From Cymbidium sinense (lineage: Eukaryota; Streptophyta; Magnoliopsida; Asparagales; Orchidaceae): a DNA stretch of 64,000 nucleotides. Below are positions 13,863 to 26,259 of the stretch, piece after piece (within the stretch, counting starts at the first letter, position 1; the number at the start of each line of letters is the position of its first letter). The translations under genes and the position numbers were made by a program. The stretch spans positions 82,403,095-82,467,094 of the forward strand of contig CM038228.1 of NCBI GenBank assembly GCA_021442155.1, read 5' to 3'. A model generated the notes under the pieces. The model did not search any database. It had not been told where the DNA came from and saw only the letters and a list, made by a program, of their open reading frames with translations.

Positions 13863-15715
13863 TATGGAAAAATTTTATGACACCACATAGAGTTTAGAAT
13901 TTCTTATTTGGATGATGAAATGCGTCATTAAAGAATAAATATATTATCATGAAAGATAAACATAGTTTCTTATAATAGATTTGATCATTTAATAAAAAAA
14001 TCCTAAGTCTAATGGGTCTTTCATGTACTAGAGATTTTTTTCCCTTGAAGTACATGGAAGGTAGAGCAGGGTTTAATTTAAATTGGGTTCATGGTTCCCT
14101 ATAGAGGCAAGCCTTTATAGTTAATTAAATCTTAAGAAGGGTCTCTTCCTAAGAATACTCTTGATTAAAGAAATAAGTTATTATTTCTAAAGATTTTTAA
14201 GGTGGATTTCAAAGGATTGAATTTTAGAATTTTAAATGGGAGCGGTTCAAATTGGAGAGAGTTATTTTGGAAGTGGAAATTTCTATTGATATTAAGAAGC
14301 CTAGTATGCATTTAAACTATCCTATAATTGTGCTTTAAATTTTGAATTTAATTTAAATGTTGAATGTTGGCATTTTCTTAAAAGTCTAGTACTTAGATTC
14401 TAGCAGCACAAGACTGCTAAAATGCTTAGGGTTGAAGACTTATTCTTAAAAAAGATGCTTCAAATCCTAGTCTATAGGTGCTTCTGACATATATTAGATG
14501 CTCGACATAGTTTCATTTTTGGAGTTATCATCCATGCCTCTCACTTGAGGGAATTAACATATCCCTGACTCGTTTGGACTTTTAACTTGCCTGGAGAGGG
14601 CTAATAGCTAACACCGCCTAAGCACATTTTAAATTCATGACACTAAGTCTCATGAATGCAAGATGGCTGGGCTATTTCATTTTTAAGAAAGGAATCTATG
14701 AACTTAGACATACTTCTTAATCCCTAAAATCATGTAGGGAATGAAATGCATCTAACTAATACACATTTTTAGATTTTTAAATGTTTTGATGCAAGATTTA
14801 TTTAGGTTTTGGGTCAATTAGAAATTGCCATGGGCCAAATCAATAATAGAAGGCAAGCTTTCCCAAGAAGGTGGTCATCCTCACATGTTAGATGCTCCAT
14901 AAGTGCAATGAGAGAAGTTGTCCAATTCAAGGAGTGGAGTAATAAGATTTCATGATTTGAAAACCTGATAGTTTCTAATTGATTTTATGTTTTGCCTAAG
15001 GCTTTAGTTTATGTGGATTCAAGTTTTCTTTTATTTTTTTTCTATTGTTTAGATTTAAGTTTGGTATAAAATTTAGTTTTCTCTATAAGCCTAATCGTCT
15101 AGGCATTCATTCACAGGAAAGTATAACTCATAAAAAAACCTAAAAATACAAGTTTATTCTATTATGCACCCAAAATAAATCAAGCTAGTTTAATTTAAAG
15201 AAAAGGCCAATGCAAATGCACTATACACCCTAAAAGGCAAATAAGTAACGCCTTTATACTGAGCCTATAATCAAATTTAGATCTATGGGTCTTCTTTATA
15301 GGATAGTCTCCTTCCTCAGGGACATCCATTGGGCTCCATAGAGGATCTCTGCACCATCTCCTGATAGGGTCAGCTCCTACTAATCTTAGACCCTATAGAT
15401 CCTAACCTAATTCTAAGCTGAAATTTATATTTTGATTTCAAAATTAATTCCTAAGCCATGCAAAATAAATGTTAGGAAATACAAATAGCATAAAACAATT
15501 ACATTTGATAAACATACAGGCTTAGCATTAGTTGCTTGCCAAAGCCACCTATCTTATGTGCTACGCTTAAGGATTTAAGCATACCTACAAGAAAAAATAT
15601 TTTTATTTTTATTTATGATAGCAATCCTTTCTAGCATAGCCTCGTGTAAAAGACAATGTCAGATTTACAAGGAACATCCTATCATCTAGTCAAGCAAACA
15701 AACAATCCTAGACAT
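13863..15715 (-). mobile_element. LTR D, left part (middle LTR of the nest)
   Basis: A diverged relative of the C and E LTRs. It starts tatggaaaaa and has the gacaccaca element, 'aatgggtctttcatgtactagagatt', 'tatagaggcaagcc', and 'ctaagtctcatgaatgcaagatggctgggct' in the same order as the relatives. At 15,716 it is cut by element E. It continues at 43,188, where 'gacttaacctaagtct' and 'agactttgctaagcctct' correspond to 17,733-17,800 of the E LTR. Total length is about 5.8 kb. It lacks the ~85 bp tandem block that C and E have, which marks it as a different subfamily. Confidence 0.75.
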
Positions 15716-18355
15716 TATGGTGTTATTTTTGGATTGGGGGAGGGGTGAGGGGACACCACGTAGATCGTAGGCGGGTACTTATTGAAGTGATCAATATGAC
15801 ATTTAGGTCTGATATGCTATCTTGAAAGATAGAGACATCACCCTTCAATAGACCTAATCACCTAATAAGACTCCTAAGGAATTATGGGTATTCAAATGTA
15901 TTAGAGAATTTTCTCCTATTTACATGGATAAATAAAGCAGGGTTTATATTAAACTGAGTTCTAAGGTTCCCTATCGGGGCAAGTCCCCATAGTTAATTAC
16001 ATCTTTGAAAATGAAATTCCCTAAAAATACTCTCAATTAAAGTAGATAATTATCATCTCAAAAGATTTCAAGGTTATACTATCAAAGGATTGTTTATATT
16101 TCAAAAATCATGAGGGAAAGTTCAAGGAGAAGGCTTATTTTAGAAATCCGGAGGAAGAAACAATTCATGATACTAGGAAGCCTAGTGAGCATTCAAATCT
16201 ATCTCATGATTGGGCTTTACGTATTTGAAAGTGAAGAGATTTATTCATTTGAGTTGAATTTTATTAGATTACTAGGGCTTATAATCCATTAACTCAATGT
16301 TATGGAAATGCTTAAGAGGTGAGGATTTATGCTTGTAGCCCAAAGGAAACAGCTATCTCAGATCCTAAATCTATGATGCTTTAGTATGAGCTAAAGCATG
16401 ACCTAAATCTAAATAATAGGTGGACATGGGTTTACCTCCATAGGAGAGAATAAACCCATCCACTTTTGGACTTAGAATTGATTAGAGTAGCCACCAACTA
16501 ACTTCTCCTATGATTTTAAAATCATGTAGTCCGGTCTTATAAATTGCAAGATAGCTATGGTAGTTATTTATTTGAAAAAAGACTAAAGTCCTTAAACCCA
16601 CTCCCTAAGAGACTAGAGCATGAGTGGTATGAATAATGACTTAATCTAATGCAAAATCTCTTCAAATTTTATTTGAATTTTGACACTTTATTTTGACAAA
16701 AGCTTTAGGGTTTTTTATATGTATGATGAAAGTGAGTTATTGGCCAAATCAGATAGAAGGGGTATTTTCCACTACAAGAGATGCCCTCACAAGTTAAGCA
16801 TTCCCCTATCATGTAAGGATGGAAATCCCCTATTTTTAAGAGCAAAATAATATGTTATGCATGTTGTGAAACATTCAACCATTCAACTAAGGGGTTGTTA
16901 AATCTTTTAATTATCTTGTTAATGTCTAAGCTTTATTGTGAAGTTATGAGTTATTTAAAATTTAATTATGAGTGATGAATTGGGGTAGAAAAATTAATTT
17001 TTTTCCTAAGAGCCACACATTAAAGAATCAAACATTTAAGAAACTATGAAGAACATACCATATCTAACTCACAAACTAAATAAATCATCAAATATTTTTA
17101 TAAACTATCGTAAAAGAATAACATGCTAGTGCAATTCAGGTGACACCGTATAACCCGAAAAGAAAAAATAGGTAGCCGAGCTTTACCCTTATACAATGCA
17201 TAATATAAAAGAATAATTATAATTTATAAAATGTTATGATGGGGGTCTTCATTTCTTCATTCTTTCATGTCTTCATGTATCTTCCTCCTTTGATTTGGTG
17301 GACTTCAAGGCATCACAAAGCACCTTAGGACAAGCCTTATGGCCACTGCTCATCTTAATCCTAATTTCTAATATAAAATTATATTGAAAATAGGAAAAGT
17401 AAATCTAACTACACCTGTAAAATAAGTGTCAGCTAAACATACATACAACCCAAGCAATTATATTTGTAATTTGGACTTAGCACCCTGCACATGGGTAGCC
17501 AAGCCCACTTGTCCTAACTTGGATTATGCTTATGGGTTTAAGCAATCTACAAAGAGAGCATTCATATTTATTTTAAGCACCCCCTTAAGCATAATTCCCT
17601 ACAGAAAACATGATTAGACTAACATTGGCTAATATCCAGTCTATGAGGCATACACCCTAACATCTAATTTAAAATAATACATCACAAAACAATATATACA
17701 TCACATCATGCACCATCCTAACATAGAACTAGAAGTGGTGACTTAACTCTAATGTGTGTGTTAAGCCTAATGTGGTGTGTCTTACTAAGCATTAGGGTTA
17801 TATTCTTCTAAGTGTAGAAAATATTCAAATTATCATGAAGGTTGGTTTCACTTTAAATTATTTAATTGATTTGAGAATTTTAATCTATGTTTTCTTTTGT
17901 TTCATATGATTACACTTAGCAACTAAGTATTATAAAGAGAAGAAAGAAGATTTCCCTCTTTCATCCATACCTTAAGCCACTTCCTAAAGCATGTTAATTT
18001 GATTTAGTTCTCTTTAGTGAATGGCTTATTACATATTTCTAAATTAATCCTATGTTTAGGTTCACTTTAAATAACTATATTCAATATGAAAGGCAACTCA
18101 ATATTAATTTAATTTAATTACTATCACATGACATATGTTAGTCCATTCCTTTCCATCACATGTAACAAGCATATGATTTTGATCATAAGTGTACCTATAC
18201 ATTCAATATGTTTGCGCACACTTATATGATGAATGTATATATGTGTATTTAAAGTTTATATCCTTTTATGTGATTGAATTATTTAATCATATTAGTTTAA
18301 AGCTCTATCTAAATTCTTATACAAAAAGACATAGGGATGAAATTTGATAGGTACG

Positions 18356-18965
18356 TTTCATTGTTAACCAGGAAAGTGAGATAATCAAATGACCTCCTTG
18401 GGGCTAGCTAAAGCCTCGTATTCTAGGGATGTCAAAATTATATACCCATTTGCATTCAAACATATGTAAACTTATATACATGAAGATAATAAAGAAAGCT
18501 CTAAATCACATGACTAATTACTCCAAACACTTGATCAATTATGGATGCAAGTCCATTTAGTAGAAGAGAGAGATTTTCATCCTTTAACCACACATACATA
18601 CACATGTAAAGAGAAATGAGCAAGTACGTGCCTTCATTAACCAGGGAAGTGAAGTAATCAAATGACCTCCTTGGGGCTAACTAAAGCCTCTTATTCTCAG
18701 GATGTCTAGAGTATATACTTTGTTGTCTCACTACACATGAATGTATATGTAAATAAAGGGAGAAAAATCATGCAAAAATTACTTTTTTGTTTGATTAAGA
18801 CATTTATATATGTGAAACAAAATTCTAGCCCAATTCTAATGTAGAAACACATGTAAATGAAATCAAATAAGTACGTGTCATTGTTAACCAGGGAAGAGAG
18901 GTAATCAAATGACCTCCTTGGGGCTAACTAAAGCCTTGTATTCCTGGGATGTCCAGACTAGATAC
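18356..18965 (-). repeat. LTR-internal tandem block, three ~85 bp conserved copies
   Basis: Copies lie at about 18,356-18,445, 18,630-18,720 and 18,873-18,965. The core phrases are 'gttaaccagggaagtgag', 'taatcaaatgacctcc' and 'gggatgtccagac'. Spacing is 240-280 bp, with the intervening DNA more diverged than the core. The same block appears at 38,108, 38,383 and 38,630 (E2), at 13,775, 47,345, 47,615 and 47,940 (C), and at 60,028 (F). It can form a short hairpin (aag-t-gaggt with acctcctt), but some copies have gagat in place of gaggt, so pairing is not strictly kept. Confidence 0.85.
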
Positions 18966-19399
18966 TTATTAACATTCAAATACATATAAAACTACACATG
19001 AATTAAGGAAAAGAAAGCTTTACTTCACATACCTAAGTTATAAGCACATGAAAACCTATATGTATTCATAACTACCATCACTCTAATCAATGTAATTTAT
19101 TTGTAAATTTTAGAAAAATAATTTAAATTTATTAGTGATAATATCCACTCATATTATAAATTAATCCAACACATGCAAGCTTACATAAAGAAAAACCATT
19201 TGATTTATTTAAATTTGAAAGCATGAATGTATGAAATCAAATGGCATACAATATTTAACATGATTCGAAAGGAATAAATAAACATAAACACATGATTTCA
19301 TTCAATCAAATTAATTCCTAAGGACAATCATATCAAATAAAACTATTTAAAGTAAACCAAAGCTTTCTTAACATTATTTTTAATTTCATATTTTGATTT

Positions 19400-20330
19400 G
19401 ATTTAAGGATGTGAGAAAAGTTTACTGATCCTAACTCATTCCTATGTTTGTTAATTAATTTAGTTTAATAAAATGTAACTAAGTTGATTTTATGAGTTAA
19501 TTAAGTTGTAATATACATTAAATCCATTAATTAATCATTTTCTATATTACTTAACATAATTACCCAAATAATTATGATCCAACATGATATGCACATATAT
19601 TAGAAATAAAATTAGTAATGATCCTAAGAAAGAAAATGGGTCTAATGCAATTGGCTCACAATTAATGGTCGTTTAAGCTAAGGAACTTAATTAAGTACTC
19701 TTATAATTCTCCACACATGCGGGCAAATTATAATTTCCTTAGTATTTCCTTAGGTTGTTGAACACCTAAGGGTCTACCTAATACTTAATTAATTAAAGTT
19801 TGACATTATTAATATTTTAATTTAATCAATTAAGCAATTTAAGTAATTAATTAGTCCTTAATTAGTTTGATTAGTGGGGAAATGGGCTAAGGAGGAAGCC
19901 ATGACCTTATCCTATAGGTTTATTTACTATTAAATAATAATTAACCACTGAATTAATTAATTTGTTACTATTCATGATATTAATTATTAATTAACTTAAT
20001 AGAGTAATTAGGGCTTAATTAGTTAATTTCCCTAATTAAGTAAGTAATAAATCTCAAGAAAATTATGGTAGGTAGAAGTCATCCCATTGAATCAACCCAC
20101 AAAGTTTGGGATTAATTACTTAAGTAATTAAAGGATAATTAAGTTAATTAATTTTGTAATTAAACCTTAATAAAGTCCTAATTACTTCACAAAATTATTT
20201 AAGAAAAATTTAGTAAATTCCCCTCTAAAATACCTTTAAAATGAGTATTTATTTGTATTTTTTTATTTTTTTCCATAATTAGTTATAATTTTTGCAGATT
20301 TTAGCCATTAAAATACATTATTTTGGCCTA
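19400..20330 (-). repeat. LTR ttaattaa-rich segment
   Basis: Very AT-rich, with dense taattaa/ttaatta words. The counterpart segments in the other copies are at about 39,180-39,960 (E2), 43,890-44,930 (D), 48,540-49,300 (C) and 60,590-61,060 (F). On the element strand it lies downstream of the GC-rich island, so it would sit in the R/U5 part. That placement is inferred. Confidence 0.6.
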
Positions 20331-20335
20331 AATAA

Positions 20336-20640
20336 CTCTTAAACCCGTCAGCCCCACGTGGCGCGCTTTCCACATGGTGTTGTGCGATTGGTTATTAAAA
20401 ATAATCATAGTTAGTGATTGTGTGGCAGTGATGGAATGTGCTTTCTCGTGCATCATCTGATCTAAGATCAGACCATAATGATTAAATTTAGGGCACAAAA
20501 AGATCAAATCAGATCTAATCACGATCATCTATTTCGATCATGCATATCGGACGGTGCGTGATCTATCGTCACACGAGCGAGGGAGAATGGAGTCTACCCA
20601 CCATTGCTCATCCGAGCTCAAATCGACTCCAAACTAACCC
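20336..20640 (-). promoter_or_regulatory. LTR GC-rich island, possible promoter region
   Basis: A sharp rise in G+C in the middle of an AT-rich LTR, with cccacgtggcgcgc, a CCAAT-type word on the minus strand (gattgg on plus), and CpG-bearing words. Comparable islands occur at the same relative place in E2 (about 40,095-40,440), D (44,935-45,200), C (49,420-49,720) and F (61,550-61,815). Position upstream of the R-like AT-rich part and downstream of the GGTCAA-rich part fits a core promoter or transcription start. I see no TATA box that I would defend. Confidence 0.35.
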
Positions 20641-21639
20641 CACACCTTCACGTGAAGGATCCAAGGGGATTCAACTACTAAGATCACACGATGTGCAAGG
20701 TTTCTTCAAAAAGCTCAAACAAAATTTTCACCCAAGGTTAGTTTCAATGTCATACCTCATTGGAACTATAGACTAGAGGCATAAATGATTGATGAAGCTT
20801 CGTCTAGTAGAGATGAAGCCTTATTGATCGGTACGAGCATTAATTTGGTGTAGTTTGCTCAGAAGGCCATGAACCAAAGCTTGAGAGGCTGACATTGATC
20901 GAAATCGCACGTCCGATGGTCGGAGGGCTTGGAGGCGATTTGTTCTTGCTCAACTAGCTCCAAGGATGACATGTGCAAAGTTAATTGCACTTTGGTGGAG
21001 GTTTGAGCAAATAGGATCGAATGGAGGAGTGTCATGTCTCGGTTGAGCAGAAACCAAGAATAGGGAGATTGGGGAGCTCGAGAAACACTCTAGAAAGCTT
21101 TTGATGGCTTGTCTTAGGGTTCTCTAGCTCTGAGGGAGTGCAAGTGTGTTTGTAGTTGGAATGAGGGAGAGGGTGGGGAGTTTACCCCTTCCTCTTTATC
21201 GGATGGATCATCTTGATTTGACATTTTATGGATGTTTGGCCATCGATGGTGGCTAGGAATGGCAGAGAATCTCCTTAGGTGGCTCAGTTTAAGTGGCCAA
21301 GGCTTAGGAGGTGGCTGCCAAGGTGGAAACATGGGTTCCCTATGGATTTCAAATGCTCCAATGGGAGAGGTGAGGTAATTTCACCTCCTCTTGGATCATG
21401 ATCGACCCAACCACCCTTGGGTCTAGTTGGACAGTTTCCTAGGAGCCTAGGTGGACCAATGGGAGAGTGTTAAGTGGCTAATGAATGAAAATGACCACTT
21501 ATATGGGTGATTTGTCTCATGTGATACCCCTAGCCCAAATGTAAAATGGTCATTTGGTATGAGATTTTATTTGGATAGATTTCAAATGAGTCAAAAGTAG
21601 GCTGGGCCAAATTTCTTATTATTTGGAGTTGATTAAGTC

Positions 21640-22420
21640 CACTTTGGCTCAATTTGACCAATATGGGTCAAATTAGGTTAGGTTGACCAATTGGTCAAAT
21701 TAAGTCAAACTAAGAGTTGGGTCAAGTTCATATGATCATTTGGGATGTATTGGTTTCATTTGTTTGGTTTAATTTAGTCTATATTTAGTTTTGGTTCATT
21801 TGGAATCAATTGGGTCAAATGCGCTAAATTGACTAATTTGACCAAATTGACCAAATTGGGTTGGGTTAGGCTTGGTTTGGCTTTCATTGATCATTCAGAG
21901 TATGTTGTAGGCTTTAGTTGAGTTTAATTTGGATTTGATTGAGTTTTAGTCGGTTTGACCCTTTAGGTCAAGTTGGGTTCAATAGGTCATTTGGGTCCAA
22001 TGGGTCGATTGGGCTCAATTGAGGCTTTGGTCAAGTTCAACAATCAATTAAGAATGAACTTGAGTCATTGGTTGCAATCAATTTGGTTTATATTTTTATT
22101 TGACCTAATTTGGTCTTTTAGGTCAATTTGGGTTAACTTGGGTCAAGAGGGCCAATTGGGTTTGGTTTGGTTCAATTGAAGGCCAAGTCATGATCCAATA
22201 TTGATTTTGGGTTGGTATGAATTATTGGTTTCAAGGGATTTGGCTTAGGTTGCAAATTAGCTAGTTTGAGTTTATATGGGTTAAGGGATTGACTTAGTTT
22301 GACCTAATTTGTGACAATTGATCAACCTATGGTGATCAATAATCATGATGGAAGATTTTGGTGGGCTTAGTTCAATTAAATTTGGGTCAAATTGGCCACT
22401 TTGGGTCAAGTGGACTAATT
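21640..22420. promoter_or_regulatory. Dense GGTCAA/TTGACC array in the U3 part of the LTR
   Basis: By eye I count about 17 occurrences of GGTCAA or TTGACC in ~0.8 kb, against less than one expected by chance. The words sit in a degenerate ttgggtcaa/ttgacca repeat. TTGAC(C/T) is the W-box core bound by plant WRKY factors. Equivalent arrays are at about 41,370-42,230, 46,380-46,940, 50,590-51,500 and 63,720-64,000. Whether these bind anything is inference; they may be simple repeat expansion. Confidence 0.45.
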
Positions 22421-23379
22421 AAGTTTAGTTTGCTTGATTTTGGGTTGAGTTTTATTTAGTTGAGCTTATATATGGTTTTTGGGATTGATATATAAATTCA
22501 ATTGCAATTGATTTAGGTTTGGATGAGTTTTGGTTCATTTAAATATTTCAAGTCAAAAGGGCTAAGTAGGGTTTGACTTGGGTTAATTTTGGTTTGGCTT
22601 GATGATTGTAGATTTCATTTATATTTATGAATATGATTGAAAGTATGATTGATTCATGAGAAAATCAATCAAATTTGGGTTTTGGAATGAAAGAATTTGG
22701 CTAAGTTCATGGAGTTGGGTCATGTGGTGTAGGGTTGGATTTGATTTAGTTTGATTTAGTTTTGGTCATTTAAATGCATATTTCACTTATATTTATGAAG
22801 ATGATTAAAGATACAAATTGATTATGAGAAAATCAATTGAGTTCAGTTGATTTGGATGGATTTTGGCTAAGCCTATGAAGGTAAGTCATAGGGCTTAGAA
22901 AGGGTTTTGATTTAGTTTGACTTAGTTTTGGTCTTGTGATTGTAAATTTGATCTATATTTGTAGAGATGATTGAAGATATGGTTGATCGATGAGAAAATC
23001 ACTTGAGTTTGGCTAAGTTCATGAAATTGATTCAAAGGACTTGGGAAGGATTTCAAGTTTGGATTTGATCACGGGCTTCAATCATTTGGTTTTATAATTT
23101 GTTATAAATTTCAATCATTTGATTTGGATTTAGATTTGATGTTTGAATTATGCTTGAGGTTTAGTTAAGAAGGTGAACATGAATTGGATTTGGGTTATAA
23201 GGTAGGAGAGTTATCTTAATCCCTAAGGCATAGCCTAATCCTATGGTTAGTCTCTAGGCTTAAGTTAAGTGTTCACCTAAGTGCTAGAAGTGGCTTATGA
23301 CTATGAAAGTCTTAGTGTCTAGAAGGCTCCTAAGTCTAAGAAGAGGGGATGAGAACTCACTCCAAAAGTGAGGTCAACA

Positions 23380-26240
23380 AAAGGACCCCCAATAGGTGTG
23401 GTGTAATTGACAAGGCACATATATTAGTGTTGACCGAGATGATCAACAATGTCCAAAAGATTGCAAGTACTAACAAAAATGATCTATACCTTAAACCAAA
23501 AGGTAGATATCATGATCATTTAGTGCAATGCAACTTAACTTATGCCAAGGGCATAAGAGAGCCAGAATGATCCATTGGGGATTGAGTACATGAACCTTCT
23601 ACTATGGAAGCATGTTCGAGTTATCTGCTAGGGATATGGATTTGAGTTTGATTATGAATTTGATTATGGGAAGAAGATCTGTTGGGTATAAGAATCTATA
23701 ATCCATCGGGGATCAAGATCAAATTAATTTCACTTTGTTTTACCTTAATTGATGTGGAGCATATCTGCTAGGGATTTGAAATATAAACCTTCCATTAGGG
23801 AAGCAGGTTCGGGCTATCCACTGGGGATAAGAGTTTGGTTGGACTCCTTTGATTTAGACTCCACTGGGGGAGTTGGTTTAATTTGGCTCCACTAGGGAGG
23901 TTGGTTTTAATTTATTTTGATTATATGATTTGGGGCTCCACTAGGGAGAATTAGATTGGGTTTAACTTGTTATGGCTCCACTGGGGAGGATGGTTTTGAA
24001 TTGAGGGCATATCCAGTGGGGATGTGAACTCAATTAAAATTCATAGATTTAATTCATGGACTCTGTCGATGTGTGATGGACCCACTAAGAAGGGGCTATA
24101 TTGACCTTTGCCTATCTTAGATTTACAAATCCAAAGGAGTAGTCTACCACCGACAAGGTAGGACTATCCGACTTAAGGGTTGCCTTTTAGTGTACAACGT
24201 TATGCTAGAGAGAGAGCATTGCACACTTACATCTTCTAAAATAGGGGGCAACCATTGGGGTGATCTGTTGGATGCACAATAAATCAAACTTGACCTAGGT
24301 CGACTATTGAGAAAGTATTGTTGGAGATCTTATCTGAACTCAAGAGTAGTCAAGATTAATTTTATTTGATTTATTTTAATTTGATCTAATTTATTTTAAT
24401 TTGTTTTAATTTCATTTGATGGATCTCTGGTGTATGATGGACAACAATGAGAATGGGCTACATCGACCTAAGCTTATCTTAGATTTACCAATCCAAAGGG
24501 GTAGTCTACCGGCCAAGAGGTAGGATTATTCGACCTAAGGGGTGCCTTGCGTGCAATGGCTATGCCATGAAGAAAGCGTAGTAGACTTACATCTTTCTAA
24601 GAAAATAATATTCACTGGGGTGACCTGTTGGTAGCATAATAAATTAAACTCAACTTAGGGCTGCCCGTCGGTGTGCAACGGTCGTGCTGGATAGAATGCG
24701 TAGTAGACTTACAACTTATAACTTCCAAAGCAAGGAACAACTGCTGGGGTGACCTTTTGGTGGCACAACAAGTCAAATGCGACCTAAGGGAGACTACTGA
24801 GAGAGTGCCGCTAGGGACTTATCTCAACTCAAAAGTAGTTAGGAGATTCCTATAGGGAGTTTTTCTAACACTACCTTAAAGATAAGATGTTTGCTTAGGA
24901 AAGGTGTCATTGGGGGCGTTCTCCTAATCCACAAGAGAATATATATTTTATTTGTTTTATGTTTTCGTGGACCTTATTGGTGTGCGAGGGATCACACTGA
25001 GAAGGGGTTATGGTGGCCTTGACCTATCTCAGATTTACTAGACCAATAAAGAATCTGCGCATCTGTGAAGCAGAATCTCCAACCACAGGAGTGGTTACCA
25101 GGAAATGGGGAATGTTCAATCCAAGAGTAACCCCGATAGTGTCTAAATAGGGTCATAAAGGATGTGATCCAGATAGAGTGCCCACATGGGAGGTGCCACT
25201 AGGGGCGTTATCCTAGACCTTAAAGAAAAGAATGCATGCATGTATACGGTGGCCAACTCACGAAGATAGCCAAAAGACTTATATCTACCATGAGTGGTGT
25301 ATCCACTGGGTGGATCACTATCAGCATAGCGAACACCAACCAATCTAAGTTGCCCGTCTATGTGTGATGATCAATCTAGGAAGAAGGAATGTAGATTTAT
25401 ATCTCCCTAAAGCAGAAGTGATAGTCAGGATTATTTGTCGTTGGCTTGATAAGTACTATCCGACATAGGGCTATCTACCAGTGTGCAAAGGCTATGCTAG
25501 GAAGAAAGCATAGCAGACTTACATCTTTCAAAATAAGGAACAACCACTGGGGTGACCCATTGTTGGCACAATTAGTCAACTCGACCTAAGGGTGACTACT
25601 AAGTAGGGAGTCACAAAGAAGGACTGGACCCAGACTTGAAGTAGCCAGGAGGAAAGGGGCCACTGGGGGACTTATCCTAATCCTTAAACATACTCGGCCT
25701 AATCTATACACAAAAGTTAGTTCAAGAAAAAAAATGTAGCAAACTTACATCCTCTTGAATGAAGCCAATATGAGGGTAGATTACCGACCGTGCAATAAGT
25801 TCTACCATGCTAACATTATGCTCATCGGTGTGTAGCGGCCAAGTAAAGAATGAAAGTGTAGCAGACTTACATCCTCCAAAGTAAGAAGACCACTAGGGTG
25901 ACACACTAGTAGGTAGTACATCAGCCCGACCTGGACCAAGAGTGAGTGCCGCTGGGAGCATTATCCTAACTCAAAGTAGCATGAGACAATAGATATGTGT
26001 TTGTGTATAGTTTTTGTTTGTGTTGTGTTAATGAAGGATAAGATGCTATTTGGGTTCCTTACACCTACCTTAAACATGTCATGGCGATTCACAAACACAA
26101 ATGTTTTCAATATGAAAGAGATTAAATTTGAAATGAGATTTTCATTGATGAATATTTCCAAACATGATTTATGGATAATATTTCTTTAGGTAGAGCCCGT
26201 TGATTGGAAGCATTAGGCACTCTTCCTTATGGTTAATAAA
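23380..26240 (-). other. 3' untranslated region of element E
   Basis: Lies between the end of integrase (about 26,260) and the 3' LTR. There is no coding signal. The part nearest the LTR (23,570-24,010) repeats the phrase ccactgggga and variants about ten times. The stretch directly adjoining the LTR reads, on the minus strand, attgggggtcctttt, a poor polypurine tract interrupted by pyrimidines. The rest is tandem repeat (separate entry). Repeat-rich 3' untranslated regions are known for TAT/Ogre elements. Confidence 0.7.
24060..25960 (-). repeat. Degenerate tandem repeats in the 3' untranslated region
   Basis: The anchor phrase 'gcagacttacatct' followed within ~30 bases by 'caaccactggggtgacc' or a diverged form recurs near 24,219, 24,580, 24,702, 25,269, 25,388, 25,512, 25,740 and 25,860. 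Spacing ranges from about 120 to 570 bp. A second phrase, 'agatttac(a/c)aatccaaa' followed by 'agtctacc', marks the longer unit at 24,120 and 24,480. This is an old, irregular array and not a clean satellite. Confidence 0.7.
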
Positions 26241-26259
26241 TTGATAAGATCCACCTTTG

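Larger units (their letters stand above)
15716..23379 (-). repeat. 3' LTR of element E (E1)
   Basis: Plus-strand boundaries are tatggtgtt and gaggtcaaca. The same right boundary occurs at 43,187 (gaggtcaata), 47,183 and 52,136. Read 5'-3' on the minus strand, the LTR starts TGTTGACCTC and ends in CCATA, so the outer end is not the canonical CA. Subregions in plus coordinates are: a block shared with C, D and F (15,716-18,340); three ~85 bp blocks (18,356-18,965); a ttaattaa-rich stretch (about 19,400-20,330); a GC-rich island (20,336-20,640); and a GGTCAA/TTGACC-rich stretch (about 21,640-22,420). Several short frames inside it are incidental. Confidence 0.85.

Noticed and set aside
18356..18965. 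Regularly spaced conserved repeats that might suggest a CRISPR array
   Set aside because: Units are ~85 bp with ~200 bp related spacers inside plant LTRs. There is no short repeat/unique spacer pattern and no cas genes.
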